Part shown: positions 20,681 through 30,700 of the stretch, in pieces
Layout of the letters: each line of letters opens with the position of its first letter
Position numbering within the stretch: position 1 is the stretch's first letter
Assembly: GCA_002077045.2 (NCBI GenBank)
Contig: KZ111165.1
Coordinates: 88,456 to 152,455, forward strand
Direction: 5' to 3'
DNA from: Rachicladosporium sp. CCFEE 5018
Taxonomy: Eukaryota > Ascomycota > Dothideomycetes > Cladosporiales > Cladosporiaceae
DNA length: 64,000 nucleotides
Program-made: the position numbers and the translations under genes
Notes under the pieces: generated by a model
The model's database searches: none
What the model saw: the letters and a program-made list of their open reading frames with translations, nothing else
Told to the model about the DNA's origin: nothing

Positions 20681-21022
20681 TCTTGGCTCGATATTGGGGC
20701 GAGGCGTGTGTACATATGGCTCGACCTTGATTCTGTCGTAGTAGACTGTAATGGCTCGCTGCCATCGATATTGTACATACCCGTGGACTTCTCATGTGCA
20801 CCAACAGCTTCATTCGTGCCTCGGCGTTTTCGACTTAACTGCAGCAGCACCACATATATGTAGTGACAACATCTCAACGTGTTCGCAGTCGCGCCTTGTT
20901 AACACACCGGTAAGGATCATCACGAATACCTCCTTACATTCTAAGTTGCGTCGCTCTCATTGCACTCGATATCTAGACCTTCTAGACCAAGTTCCGAATC
21001 ACCTCCCTCCAAGCTGAGCAAG
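20681..21022. other. Intergenic, no gene supported
   Basis: 342 bases between the synthetase stop and the SDR start, same strand, well conserved with copy B (46766-47107). It must hold the 3' UTR of the first gene and the promoter of the second. An in-frame upstream ATG for the SDR exists at 20960. Confidence 0.55.
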
Positions 21023-21934
21023 ATGGCCAAAAGCGTCTTAATAACAGGCAAGCATCGACCCAAACAACCAGACACGCTACCCAATAATCTAACAACGCAC
21101 CCAGGCACATCCTCCGGCATCGGCCACGCCCTCGCCCGCGAGTTCAACTCGCGCGGCTACCGCGTCTTCGCCACCGCCCGCTCCACCTCCTCCATCCAAG
21201 ATCTCGCGGCCCTCGGAATCGAAACCCTACCCCTAGAAGCCACCAGCCGTGAAAGCATCGCCGCTCTCAAAGCCGAGATCTCCAACCGCACGAATGGCCG
21301 TCTCGACTACCTCGTCAATAACGCCGGTCGTAACTGCACCATGCCCGCGCTCGAAGCGCCCGATGCTGAAATCGAAGCCACTTTCGCGGTCAATGTCTTC
21401 GCTGTGATGGCTATATGTCGCGAGTTTGCGCCGCTGTTGTTGCCGACGAAGGGGACGATTGTGCAGATTGGGAGTTTGGCGGGGGTTATGCCGTATGCGT
21501 TTAGTAGTGTTTACTGTGCGAGCAAGGCTGCGCTGCACGCTTATACTGATACGTTGAGGATTGAACTCGCGCCTTTTGGCGTCAAGGTCGTGAAGATCAT
21601 GACCGGAGGCGTGAAATCCAATATCGCTCGCACCGACCGGCAACTTCTCCCTGGCAGTCTCTACTCTCCCATCCAGACCGATTTCGAGCGGCGGATCACT
21701 CACAGCCAGAGCGAGGGCGTGTCGGCGGAGATTTACGCGAAGCGGGTGATTGCGCAGGTTGAGGGGGGGCGGAAGAAGGTTGTGTGGGAGGGTGGGAAGA
21801 GCTGGTTGGTGTGGTTTGTTAGTGGGTATTTGCCACGGTGGGTGCTGGAGAGGGCTATGAGTAGGATGTTTGGGCTTGAGAGGTTGGCGAGGATTGTGAG
21901 AGGGGATGGGAAGGGGAAGGGGAAGGTGATCTGA
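21023..21934 (+). CDS. Short-chain dehydrogenase/reductase, AYR1-like (copy A)
   Basis: NAD(P)H-dependent SDR of 284 residues. Two exons (21023-21047 and 21105-21934) flank a 57-nt intron with a GC donor (GCAAGC) and CCCAG acceptor. Splicing creates the cofactor motif TGTSSGIG at residues 8-15; without it the motif is split by 19 foreign residues even though the frame stays open. NNAG and the catalytic Y145-x3-K149 (YCASK) are present. Closest in style to 1-acyl-dihydroxyacetone-phosphate reductases of lipid bodies/ER, with a hydrophobic C-terminal stretch (SWLVWFVSGYLPRWVL) that could anchor it. Substrate assignment is inference. Confidence 0.87.
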   Translation: MAKSVLITGKHRPKQPDTLPNNLTTHPGTSSGIGHALAREFNSRGYRVFATARSTSSIQDLAALGIETLPLEATSRESIAALKAEISNRTNGRLDYLVNNAGRNCTMPALEAPDAEIEATFAVNVFAVMAICREFAPLLLPTKGTIVQIGSLAGVMPYAFSSVYCASKAALHAYTDTLRIELAPFGVKVVKIMTGGVKSNIARTDRQLLPGSLYSPIQTDFERRITHSQSEGVSAEIYAKRVIAQVEGGRKKVVWEGGKSWLVWFVSGYLPRWVLERAMSRMFGLERLARIVRGDGKGKGKVI

Positions 21935-22307
21935 GGGTGGTGTGGCGTGGAGTGTGAGAGTGGAAGTGTATGCTTGCTGTGAAAATAGAGATGCGATCCG
22001 GTGGCCAGGAAGACGACGCACGAGAATGTGACGATCCCTGTACGATCAGCCATCGGGGCGGTTGTGGGTATGTGTGTCACGATGGAGCGCAGTCAAGAAG
22101 CAGTCAGAGGCTGAGCTGAGAAGACCATCGCACGAAAGATCGAGACATGACGAAGACAGAATAGAACGCAGCAAAATACAATAAACTACCAATGCATCAA
22201 TGCAGTCTCCGTCTCCTCCTCGCACTCAGCCGTCCGCAATTCCTTCCGCGCTGCCACCCAACGAAAACACTTACAACCATCACCACACCCCTCTGCCATC
22301 CCACCAC
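21935..22307. other. Intergenic, no gene supported
   Basis: 373 bases between two convergent genes (the SDR and the secreted protein). It is nearly identical in copy B (48020-48391). Nothing recognisable. Confidence 0.55.
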
Positions 22308-23110
22308 CTACTGACAAGCCGAGAAGCAGTTGTCCGCCTCAAGCCAGACGGGAACGCACTTGAGCTGGCCCTTGACAGGGACGGAGTACAAGTTCCTGCA
22401 TCGCCAGTCAGCAAAGTCCCACCACATCAGCAGACGGAAAGCCAACTCACCAGCCCCCATGATCCCCAGTAGGACAACTCCACCAAGTGCCACTCCCCGC
22501 TTTCCCGCCCTCGGCGCCATGAAGCAGCGTTCCGTTGTTGGAAATCTTGAACCCCGGCGTGGGCTTGGCGCCTTCATCGCACTGCCACTGCGTGGTAGGC
22601 GGCGTAAGGATGCAGCCGCGGTGCTTGGAGTCGTAGATTCCGCCGCCGTGGATGGGGAGACAGTAGGAGCCTTGGGGGATGGGGAGGTTGGATTGGTTGA
22701 TGCGATTCTGGCCGTCGAAGAGTTGACCGACGATGAGGGGGGAGGGGTGCGAGGGAAGGCCGCGGGCGGTGAGGGAGAAGCAGCTGTGAGGTGTGGGCGA
22801 TCAGCTTATCTTGCGAGAGAGGTTGCGAGAGAGTTAAAGACGTGAAGTAGCGAGGGGAGAAAAGGCATGGGAGATGGTGAGGAAGCATGAGGAAGAAGGA
22901 GAAGTGAAGCGTGGATGAGGACGAAGTGGAAGGTAAGTTAGGCGAGAGAAGAGGCGAGGCAAAGATGAAAGAAGAGACGTACCACTTCCCCTCCGCCTCC
23001 CCAGCTTCAACAGCCCTCCTATCCACCACACCGAGCGGGCAAGCCTCACTCTCAGCCATGACCGGAGCGACCACAGCAGCGGCGAGAAGGGCGAGCTTGG
23101 TGAACTGCAT
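22308..23110 (-). CDS. Secreted Cys-containing fungal protein (copy A)
   Basis: Three exons (23110-22983, 22783-22451 and 22395-22308) with introns of 199 and 55 nt sum to 549 bases, 182 residues plus stop. The N-terminus MQFTKLALLAAAVVAPVMA is a clear signal peptide. The mature region contains CFSLTARGLP, GQLFDGQNRINQFNL, SGTWWSCPTGDHGGW and, in exon 3, NLYSVPVKGQLKCVPVWLEA with a final CFSAC. Ascomycete cell-wall or extracellular proteins of unknown function share this CPTGD...LYS.P..GQ pattern; I cannot name the family with certainty. The first intron is long and AG-rich, and its donor could alternatively be a few bases upstream. Predicted extracellular or wall-bound. Confidence 0.72.
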
Positions 23111-23558
23111 GGTGTCGTTGGTCGAGCAGAGCGTGGATCGGGATTGATGTTGATGTGATCGAGTGGTTCGGACGATCGGTGAGTCGAGAGTTGGATTGAA
23201 GTGTGGAATGCTTTGGAATCGATGTGGATGTACTGCTTGATTGAAGATGGTGATGATGAAAGGAAAAAGGATAGAGGAAGAGAACAGGAGAGAGGGGGAG
23301 TTTTGATAGTCGCTGTAGGGGAGGGAAAGGACTTGCCTTCGTGGTTTGTTGTGGTGCGGAAGAAGCAGGATCGCACAGCGTTGTTGGGCAGGACCTTGTC
23401 TGTGATCAAGCAAGAGCGTGTGCCTCGTCGAGATCGCTGGTGCAGGTGCTCACGACATGGTTCCGAAACCGTAGCCGAGAGTATGCGATGCCGACGGTCC
23501 ATCCGGAAGAAGAGTAGTGCTGGTCACTTGGGTATCATATCCGCGTATATATCGGTCT
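23111..23558. other. Upstream region of the secreted-protein gene
   Basis: 448 bases between the NOG2 stop and the start of the secreted protein. It is purine-rich on the plus strand (a polypyrimidine leader for the minus-strand gene). Conserved parts in copy B (49185-49634) lie close to the start. No other gene seen. Confidence 0.5.
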
Positions 23559-25741
23559 TCATACTGGCGCGACAGCATCCGGTCGTTCATCTCCAGACGC
23601 ACTCGGATCGTCAACAAGACTCACACCGCTCTTGGCCTCTAGATTCTCGCCTTCGAAACCCTCAAAGTCATCGTCTCCCTCCTCGTCCTCCACGCCATCC
23701 TCCTCGTCGCTTCCAACGTCCTCCTCATCCTCCTCCTCCGCCTCGGTGCCAGTAACAACACTCGCCCCATCATCCCCCTCTCCTCTCTTCCTCTTCAACC
23801 CCAACATCTGATCCCTGCCCTCCCCCTTACCATCCATGTTCTTCACGATCACCTTCCCCTCACCCTCGCCTACCGGCGGCGCCACAAACCAAGGAATCTT
23901 CCCCCGCAAGAAGTCGTTAATGACCATCTTTGCAACACCATCAACATCAGCCTCACCACCCTTCATGAGTCGACCGCCTTTTCGGGCAATCATCTCAAGG
24001 AAGCGGATAGCTTCATTCGCCCTCTGCTTATCGCTCTTCTCAGCTCCTTCAACGGCGGGATCTTCCCAGCCTTTCACGTCGTATGTGCGCTCGATGTGTC
24101 GTGTTTGACATCGCTTAAGCACAGCAGGTATATACTGCGCCGGATGCTCCACATTCTCCGTCCTCACCACCCCCCTCAACAGAATCTCCTCCTCCCCATC
24201 CTCGTTACTAGGCGGCACACACCCGGGACAGTCAATAAGATATATCCTCTTCATCAGTGTGATATACTGCCACACTTTCGTCTCGCCGGGTATGGGCGCG
24301 ACGGTGCAGACCTTTTTGGCGCGCAGGGTGTTGATGATGCTGGATTTGCCGACATTGGGGTAGCCGATGAAGCCTACGGAGATTTGTTTGCGGGATTTGT
24401 GCAGGGCGGAGAATTGGCGGAGGAGGGAGATGAGGGAGCCTTTGCCGAAGGAGTTTGTGAGGGAGGCGTGGAAGGCGAGGGTGGGTGTTTCTCGTGATAG
24501 TAACTTTACCCAGCGGGCCTGTGATCGTTGTCAGTACTTGATCGCAGCCATAGTAGCTTAGTCGCAACATGACAAGACGCAGTGGATTGCAGGATTGTGT
24601 GTCCCATAACTAAGCTTTCCTCCACGACATTGCCTCTTGCGAAGCTGGAAGATTGCTACTCATAACAGAGACGGTCCTCGAACCCTAAGGCGAGCCGACG
24701 ACAAGACGCCGTCGACTCTGGGCGGGAACGAGGGTTGCTCTGCCACCGTTGTAACAGGTTCCGTTCGTGGGTAGAAAGCGCATCGTGAGACACCGAGCAG
24801 AACCTTGACTAGAACAGGTGGCGTGTGCTGATTGTGATAAGGAGTGGGGATGTTAGGGAATTTGGGGAACATACCGCTACACTTGTGGGCACCAAATCGC
24901 ACTTATTCAGCAAGAAGAGCAGATGCTTGTGCGGTGCCTCTTCCTTGATATACTTCTCGATTGCACGGTTCCGGGTTCCCAGCGGATCTCGGGCATCGAG
25001 CACATGTATCACCACATCCGAGGAGTCAATGACCTTGTACAGCTCGTTCCAGATTCTCTTCGATTGGCCTTTGCTGAAGATCGGTTCTCGTGCAGTCGTA
25101 AGCGTACCCTCGTTTTCTTGAAAGTTCGCAACATCATTCACAGCAGTCTCGTCGAAAGCCTGCCCGCTCAGTTCTGCAGCCTCTCGCCTGCCTTCTACAA
25201 AAGAGTCGAACCTTGTGCCCGTTGACGCGGCCAGATCGTCCAACGAGCTCACAGCCAGCTTCGGTCGCTTCCGTTGTGCCTTGGGCCCGAATGTGTCTGC
25301 AAATTTCTCTCCCTCAATGCGGATCTTCGCCTGATGCTGAACCAGCCCATCGACCCTCTCTTTGGACTTGTTGTCATGAATCAGGCTCATAGGCAGCTTG
25401 TTCTGCTTCAATAAATAGCTATACGGATCCTTGCTCTGCGCCTCCACCGCGCCCCGGAACGCCGTCAAAGCATCCTGACTTATGACACGAGTATTCGTGA
25501 ACCACTTGCGATTCGGCTCTATCCTCGCCACAGAAGCGCGATCCCGCGATTGGAAGGTTGCAGCTTTTGTGATGTCTCCTGCGGCGTTGCGGGTGGCTTT
25601 GCCTTGGTTGAACATGTTCAGCTGCTTGACCTTTTTCGCATCGCGGTAGAAGTTTTCGCCCTTGACTTTGACGTTGCCCATTCCGTCGGACGTCTTGCCC
25701 TGGCGGATCTTGCGAGCGCCTTCCTTCTTGCCTGATCCCAT
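23559..25741 (-). CDS. NOG2: NOG2/GNL2 circularly permuted GTPase, pre-60S export factor (copy A)
   Basis: Nucleolar/nuclear GTPase acting on late pre-60S ribosomes. Two exons (25741-24875 and 24518-23559) flank a 356-nt intron (GTATGT...ATCACAG), phase 0, giving 608 residues. The N-terminus MGSGKKEGARKIRQG and the NGP1NT-type region precede a circularly permuted G domain: G4 NKCDLVPT near residue 280, G5-like FHASLTN, then G1 GYPNVGKSS near residue 340 and G3 DCPG. The C-terminus is extended, strongly acidic and longer than in yeast NOG2. The single long intron hosts the snoRNA at 24593-24828. It lies head to head with the mS26-like gene, 200 bases apart. Confidence 0.95.
24593..24828 (-). 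ncRNA. snR191: H/ACA box snoRNA, snR191-like, inside the NOG2 intron (copy A)
   Basis: 5' domain read on the minus strand: closing stem GCCACC (24822-24817) with GGTGGC (24747-24742); guide AGTCA (24810-24806); upper stem AGGTTC (24805-24800) with GAACCT (24761-24756); guide GTTAC (24755-24751); H box AGAGCA (24741-24736), 14 nt from the pocket. A middle hairpin (AACCCT/AGGGTT) follows. 3' domain: lower stem GTCTC (24672-24668) with GGGAC (24605-24601); guide GAGT; upper stem AGC-AA-TCTTCCA with TGGAGGA-AA-GCT; guide TAGTT (24612-24608); ACA box 24598-24596, again 14 nt away, with 3 nt after it. The two pockets pair with GUAAC-UA-UGACU and AACUA-UG-ACUC of LSU rRNA, the sites of yeast snR191. 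The 5' end is approximate. Confidence 0.85.
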
Positions 25742-25941
25742 GATTGCGGTGTTGAAGGGGGATTGTATGGGTAGGAGGGGTATAGTCGAAAGTATTGCGG
25801 ATAGTAAAATATCTTGCGCACATGCATGAAGTCGAACATTTTACTCCGACCCTAACCCTAAGCTTTCCACTCCCGCGGACTTTCAATGATCTCTCTCCAT
25901 CACGCGAGCATCAATCAACAATTGCTTTCACACACCTTGCA
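25742..25941. promoter_or_regulatory. NOG2/mS26-like divergent promoter with telomere-like repeat (copy A)
   Basis: A 200-base divergent promoter. It holds CCCTAACCCTAA at 25850-25861, two perfect copies of the TTAGGG telomere hexamer on the other strand, and the site is conserved in copy B (51929-51940). TTAGGG-type sites in ribosome-related promoters are bound by Tbf1/Teb1-class factors in other fungi; the role here is inference. Confidence 0.5.
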
Positions 25942-26441
25942 ATGCCTCCTCGACCATCCATACCAGTCCCGACACGGCCCTGGACCTGCCCTTCCTGCCG
26001 ACATTACAGTATCACCCTCCCCACACAGGCAGTCGGCCCCGAACACCCCCGCTACATCCCCTTCCCGACCCCCCCTCAACAAACCTCCACCCCGCGCAAA
26101 TGGATGAAAGGTATCCTCCCCGTCCCCCGCAGCGTCTTTGCTCGGAAGCGCGGAAAGGACGTAGCCAGCGATGACCTCATTGAACGGACTACGCCCGATG
26201 CCTTTACCGAGACTGCTTTCCCCGAAGGAAGTAGAGAGGCGTGGAGGACGAAGGTCGCCGAGCAGCGGAAGCGCAATTTAAGAGAAGGGTTGCGGGAGCT
26301 GAAGGAGCGGCAGGTGCGGAGTACAGCCAACACGCGTGCGAGGCAGGGGAGGGTGCAACGGGAGCGGGACGAGATGGTCGCGAGACCGGAGAGAGAGGAT
26401 GAGAGATTGACAGCGCCGAGCCATGGGCTGGATTTGAAGGA
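25942..26441 (+). CDS. Probable mitochondrial ribosomal protein mS26 (Pet123-like), 5' part (copy A)
   Basis: Runs into the assembly gap, so only the first ~166 residues are seen. The N-terminus has a CPSC pair (WTCPSCRHY) in a basic, Ser/Pro-rich, acid-poor region consistent with mitochondrial import. Then KWMKGILPVPRSVFARKRG and a highly charged helix (EQRKRNLREGLRELKERQV) ending PEREDERLTAPSHGLDLK. This layout recalls filamentous-fungal Pet123/mS26 small-subunit proteins, but I hold that name at moderate confidence. It shares its promoter with NOG2. Confidence 0.5.
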
Positions 26442-26541
26442 NNNNNNNNNNNNNNNNNNNNNNNNNNNNNNNNNNNNNNNNNNNNNNNNNNNNNNNNNNN
26501 NNNNNNNNNNNNNNNNNNNNNNNNNNNNNNNNNNNNNNNNN
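26442..26541. other. Assembly gap of exactly 100 N
   Basis: Run of 100 N. The sequence before it ends at the same point as copy B at 52522, and the sequence after it starts at the same base as position 1. The fixed size points to a scaffolding convention, not a measured distance. Confidence 0.99.
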
Positions 26542-26543
26542 CC

Positions 26544-27581
26544 GATCTCTGTGGCTCATGTGGAATCAGCAGCGTGCTGAGACCTGAACACAAGCAAGGG
26601 ACAAAGATTGATGGGAGCTGCCGCAATTCGGACATACAGCGTGCTAACGCGAAGCTTGTCCTCTTAGGCGACAGCGGCGTGCATGGCATGGGTCTCTATG
26701 CTGGAGAGGCCATCCGAGCAGACGAGTTCATCGGTGAGTATGTTGGCGAAGTCATCACCACTAACGAGGGTGAGCGTCGTGGCGCCGTGTACGAGCACCA
26801 ATTCCTCTCCTACCTGTTCTCCCTGAACAAAACACAAGAAGTCGACGCTACCTACTACGGCAACGAGATGCGCTTCATGAACCATCGCCCGAAGAATGCA
26901 GCGAATGTGTACCCACGAGTGAAGCTGGTGAACACCGTGCACCGCATCGCTCTATACGGCCAACGTCCCATCAAGCCCGGAGAGGAGCTGTTCTTTGACT
27001 ATGGTCCTCAGTTCCCAGAGAAGAGTCTCAAGGGTGAGGAGAAGGTTGGCAATAAAGATCCTGTTGCTGCTTCAGCACCTCATGTCAGGAACAAGAACTT
27101 GGTCAGTAACTTCTACGACGTCGAAGACACTGAGGACGCAGCGGGCAATGTCATCGCGCGGAAGGCGGCATCCGGACGTCGACCGAAGGGCAAAGCGCCC
27201 AACTTTGAGACGGCCACGCCGAAGCGCAAGCCACAAGGCGGAGCACGACCAGGTGCTGGTCGCAAACCCGCCATGCCAGACGTCGCTCTGCCCGACGTAC
27301 TCGTCGCACCTTCACCAGCGCCCGGAGCTGACGACGGTGAAATGTTCGACGCTCGAGCGAGTCCTGGACACCGCCTCTCAGCCTACTACACCTCTGACGA
27401 TAAGATCGTGGATGCAGCAGCTGGAGCGGATGCAAAGGATGATGAAGACTTCGACCCCGATGCTTCGGGAGATGAGGTGGGAGGGGCACAGGGTGCGAGT
27501 GGCAGCAGTGGGGAGAGCGAGGCTGCAGTTGAAACGCCAGAGAAGAGGAGACGAGGACGGCCGAAGAAGTACACACGCTAG
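26544..27581 (+). CDS. kmt6: KMT6/EZH2-type methyltransferase, C-terminal part (copy B)
   Basis: Appears identical in sequence to the copy A fragment (3-1040): end of the CXC region, SET domain (GVHGMG, RFMNHR, FFDYG) and an acidic tail ending in an AT-hook-like motif. It is truncated at the preceding gap. Because A and B are identical here, one biological gene may be represented twice. Confidence 0.85.
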   Translation, partial: DLCGSCGISSVLRPEHKQGTKIDGSCRNSDIQRANAKLVLLGDSGVHGMGLYAGEAIRADEFIGEYVGEVITTNEGERRGAVYEHQFLSYLFSLNKTQEVDATYYGNEMRFMNHRPKNAANVYPRVKLVNTVHRIALYGQRPIKPGEELFFDYGPQFPEKSLKGEEKVGNKDPVAASAPHVRNKNLVSNFYDVEDTEDAAGNVIARKAASGRRPKGKAPNFETATPKRKPQGGARPGAGRKPAMPDVALPDVLVAPSPAPGADDGEMFDARASPGHRLSAYYTSDDKIVDAAAGADAKDDEDFDPDASGDEVGGAQGASGSSGESEAAVETPEKRRRGRPKKYTR

Positions 27582-27758
27582 GTGTATGATGTTCGAGACT
27601 GTTGGAGGCTGCGTCGCGGTATGAGACGCAGGGTCACTTCTATGAGTTGGTAGAGTACCTCCGAGATAGCTAAGCCGAGACGCGCAGCGAGCGCAGCGAA
27701 CGCACCCATGCCTCTCCCCGTCTCAATCATGATCATCATCCCCGTGCTGGACTTTTGA

Positions 27759-30700
27759 TCAAGCAATTCCCAATCCCACTCTCCCCTCCATCTCTCCTCT
27801 GCCTCGCTCTCTCATCCTTCTCCCTTCCATCAAACCTCTCAAACCTCGCTTCTGCAGCCCAACGACAGCACTGAGCGCTCCATTCCACATCTCCCTGCTC
27901 CCCTCGCCCCTCAGACTCCTGGCGCTCAACGCGCTCTCACTCTCACTCATGCTTCCCTCTGTAGCAGCGCTGCCAGGCACAGACTCGTCGTCTGTGTCCT
28001 CATTCAGCGGCATCGCTTGGCCAGGTCGGAGAGTATTGCGTGTGTTGCGGCCGTTTGCCATGTCGGTGTCAATCCGCAGACTGGCAGCTGAGCGCGTCAA
28101 GCCATTCGCGCCGTGTCCAAGGTCGACGCTGTTGTTGGCTAGACTTGTGTTGCGCTGCGGGAATGCGCTTTCGCGTTTTACACGCCCGTGATCGGAAGCG
28201 AAGATAACGTTCTCACCTCCACCTGCGGCCATGGCGGCTGCGTTGAAGATTGCAGCTGCGTTCCGGCCGTCTAGCGATTCGTGGAGGCGTTGGACAACGG
28301 CTTCGAGCAGACCATCGACTTTGTAGGGACGAGCGAGCTGGAGGAGTGAGCAGTAAATCTGTGGCGTTGCGAGGCTTGAGGGTGGCGACGGGAGCGTGCC
28401 GGTGTAGAGGTAGTGGAGGAGAGCGTGGACCGTAGGTGCTGTGTGAGGGAGGTAGAGAAGTCGTGGTCGGGAGGCTGGAGGCAGGGTTCGTACATCGGGT
28501 ATCTCGGACATGGTGTTGTTCGTGAGAGTCGTCCCCGCTGAAGTCAGTGATGCCGTGATCGTCATGCTAGAGTTGCGTGAGGGATGGCCGCCTGCACTCG
28601 GTCGCAGCGTGGCTGTGTCTGTGTCGTGGGTGCTCGGATGTGAGTCTCGCAGCAGGCAGGTGAAGTACGATCCCCATCGTCGCGAGATCAGCCGTGAGTT
28701 GACCGGTATTCGTGTGCCATCATTTGCTAGTATGTCTACATCACAGAGCTCGCGGCATGTCATCGACATGACACCAAGTGACTCTGCTGCTGGAGTGAGC
28801 TGACGCCCACCTAGTGACAGTTCACTGGCAGCAGGTACTGCACCTGCGCTTGCAGAGACGTATCCTGAGGTCGGCTCAGCGCCTCTAGGATTGTCAGACA
28901 GCCCGAATGACTCGAGCTCCACAAGGCAGATGTTTGAGAAGTTGATCCGTCTATTGTTGTAGTCATCCACAAGACTTCGCTTTCGGTTGCCTAGGATCAC
29001 AAAGGCGTTCCTCCGACTCCAGAGAATACCCCTGTTCCAGCTGCCTTGGCTAAAGATGCTGCCGCTTGCGTCTATGCGACTCCACGACAATGTCCGGAGG
29101 TCCAGTGCCCAAAGCGCGTATTCCTGCTTCGATGCAGTCAAGAATGTCCCAGACACAACGAAATGGTTGTCAATGACACCACCGTTCGGAAATCGTAGTC
29201 CGGGTGGCGATACATCTGATAGCATGAGCTTCTCCGTGAGCTCGCCGTTTGGCAGTCTAACTTGCAATTCCAGCTTTACGTCCAGGAAGTTGTAGTTCGA
29301 GTAGATTAACATCGGTGCGCCCGATCCAACAGTCGTTGGCTCATCGTCTTCGTCGTCGTCCTTCCCAGCATGCGGACCAGCGCCAATGTGCTGCGCACTC
29401 ATCGTGGTCAACGGAGCCACGACACTTCGGTATGCGCCGCAACTGCGGCCCATGCCAGTTGTGCCCGTCCACTTCAGACTTCGCAGGTTGAAAATGCTGA
29501 TCTGCTCGATGTAGTGATTCGCGCTGTCTTGGCCACCAACAACAACCATCTCAGCACCTCCGGTCCCATCCAGCTGCACGCCAAACGTCCCTTGATTGGG
29601 CTGTGTGCCTGCGGGATTGTGATGTAGTGCTGACAGTGGCGCTGTGGCGGACCCGAACACAGCTGAGGAAGGCAAGATTGTTGTGCAGTGCGCGTACCGC
29701 CCTTGCGGAGACTCGCCAGCTGCGACCTTGTGCCACGTCCTCGTAGAAGCCTCATAGATGTGTATATCTGACATGACAATGATGTCTGACTGTCCATCAG
29801 CCATCACTTCACCGCTCGGATTGGGCGACATGCCGCCATAGCAGACCAGCTTCGTGTCGCCTAGGGCGCATACGCTGTGAAAGTATCTTGCTGGCGGGAT
29901 GTCGCCTTGAGTTGCAAGCTTCGTCCAGTGTCTGTGGATGAGATCCAGCTCATATAAGTTCGAGGTCAATTGCGGCTGCGCTCGCGACAGCTTTCGCCCT
30001 CCAAATACATACAGCTTGTCGCCCAGGATCGTGGTAGTGGCACCCACCAGTGGCGGTGGCTCTTTGCCAGTAGTTCGATGTACGTTGCAAACGAGGCCAG
30101 ACAAGTTCGCAGTTCCTGGTGTGGCTTCTGGCGGTGTCTGATTGGTGTGTGGTGATGGACCAGTAGTAGATTGTGAGGGCATATGACTTGGCTGCCGTGC
30201 CTCAGCCTCTGGTGTAGGTTCTGCTTCAGCCTCAGATGCTGACTCGTACTCCGCTCTCATGCCAATGAGTGACGACTGACTACTGTTGGCGCTGTTGAGG
30301 TAACCATTGTTGCTGTCCGTAGGGTTGACGTACAGCCCAGTCGGCGATGGGGCATCCGAGTCCATCGTGTGTGTCCTACTGGACTCTGGCGTTGGACGTG
30401 ACATATCGGGTGATGACAGGTCTGCAAGATCAGCGAAGGGATCAACGAAGGTTGACTTTGTCAAGTCAATCCTTGGTGGACCGCTTGGTCGCCTGATCAC
30501 CGGCTGTGCCCACTCTGGGATCTATATTTCAACATATCTCGGGTGGTCACCAACTGATCCGGGTGTATTGCTTCTTGAGGTCGGGTCTAGTGCGGGCACT
30601 GGTAGGCTCGTCTGACTGCTGGAGGTGTAGAATGTCGAGAATGAGCCGTTGCGGGAGTCGTTCACTGGACTTTGACGTCCAAATGACTCGTAGTCAGGGA

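Larger units (their letters stand above)
1..26441. repeat. 26-kb homologous unit, copy A (contig A)
   Basis: This whole contig recurs as copy B at 26542-52522 in the same orientation and gene order. Both copies start at the same base within KMT6 and end at the same base within the mS26-like gene. Bases 1-3956 appear identical to 26542-30497; the first difference is at 3957 (T in A, C at 30498 in B). After that, divergence varies by patch. Shared end points with a diverged middle look like two allelic or homeologous paths of one locus. Confidence 0.95.

Noticed and set aside
20960..21022. Upstream ATG as SDR start
   Set aside because: Adds 21 Ser/Pro-rich residues before MAKSVLITG; SDRs normally begin close to the TGxxxGxG motif, so the ATG at 21023 was preferred.
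21233..22021. 262-codon ORF antisense to the SDR gene
   Set aside because: Mirror of the GC-rich SDR coding strand; shortened and altered in copy B.
24660..24720. tRNA-like TTCGA loop in the NOG2 intron
   Set aside because: No acceptor or anticodon arms; the segment belongs to the middle hairpin of the snoRNA.
25850..25861. Telomere end
   Set aside because: Only two hexamer copies between two divergent genes and present inside both copies; a promoter motif is more plausible.
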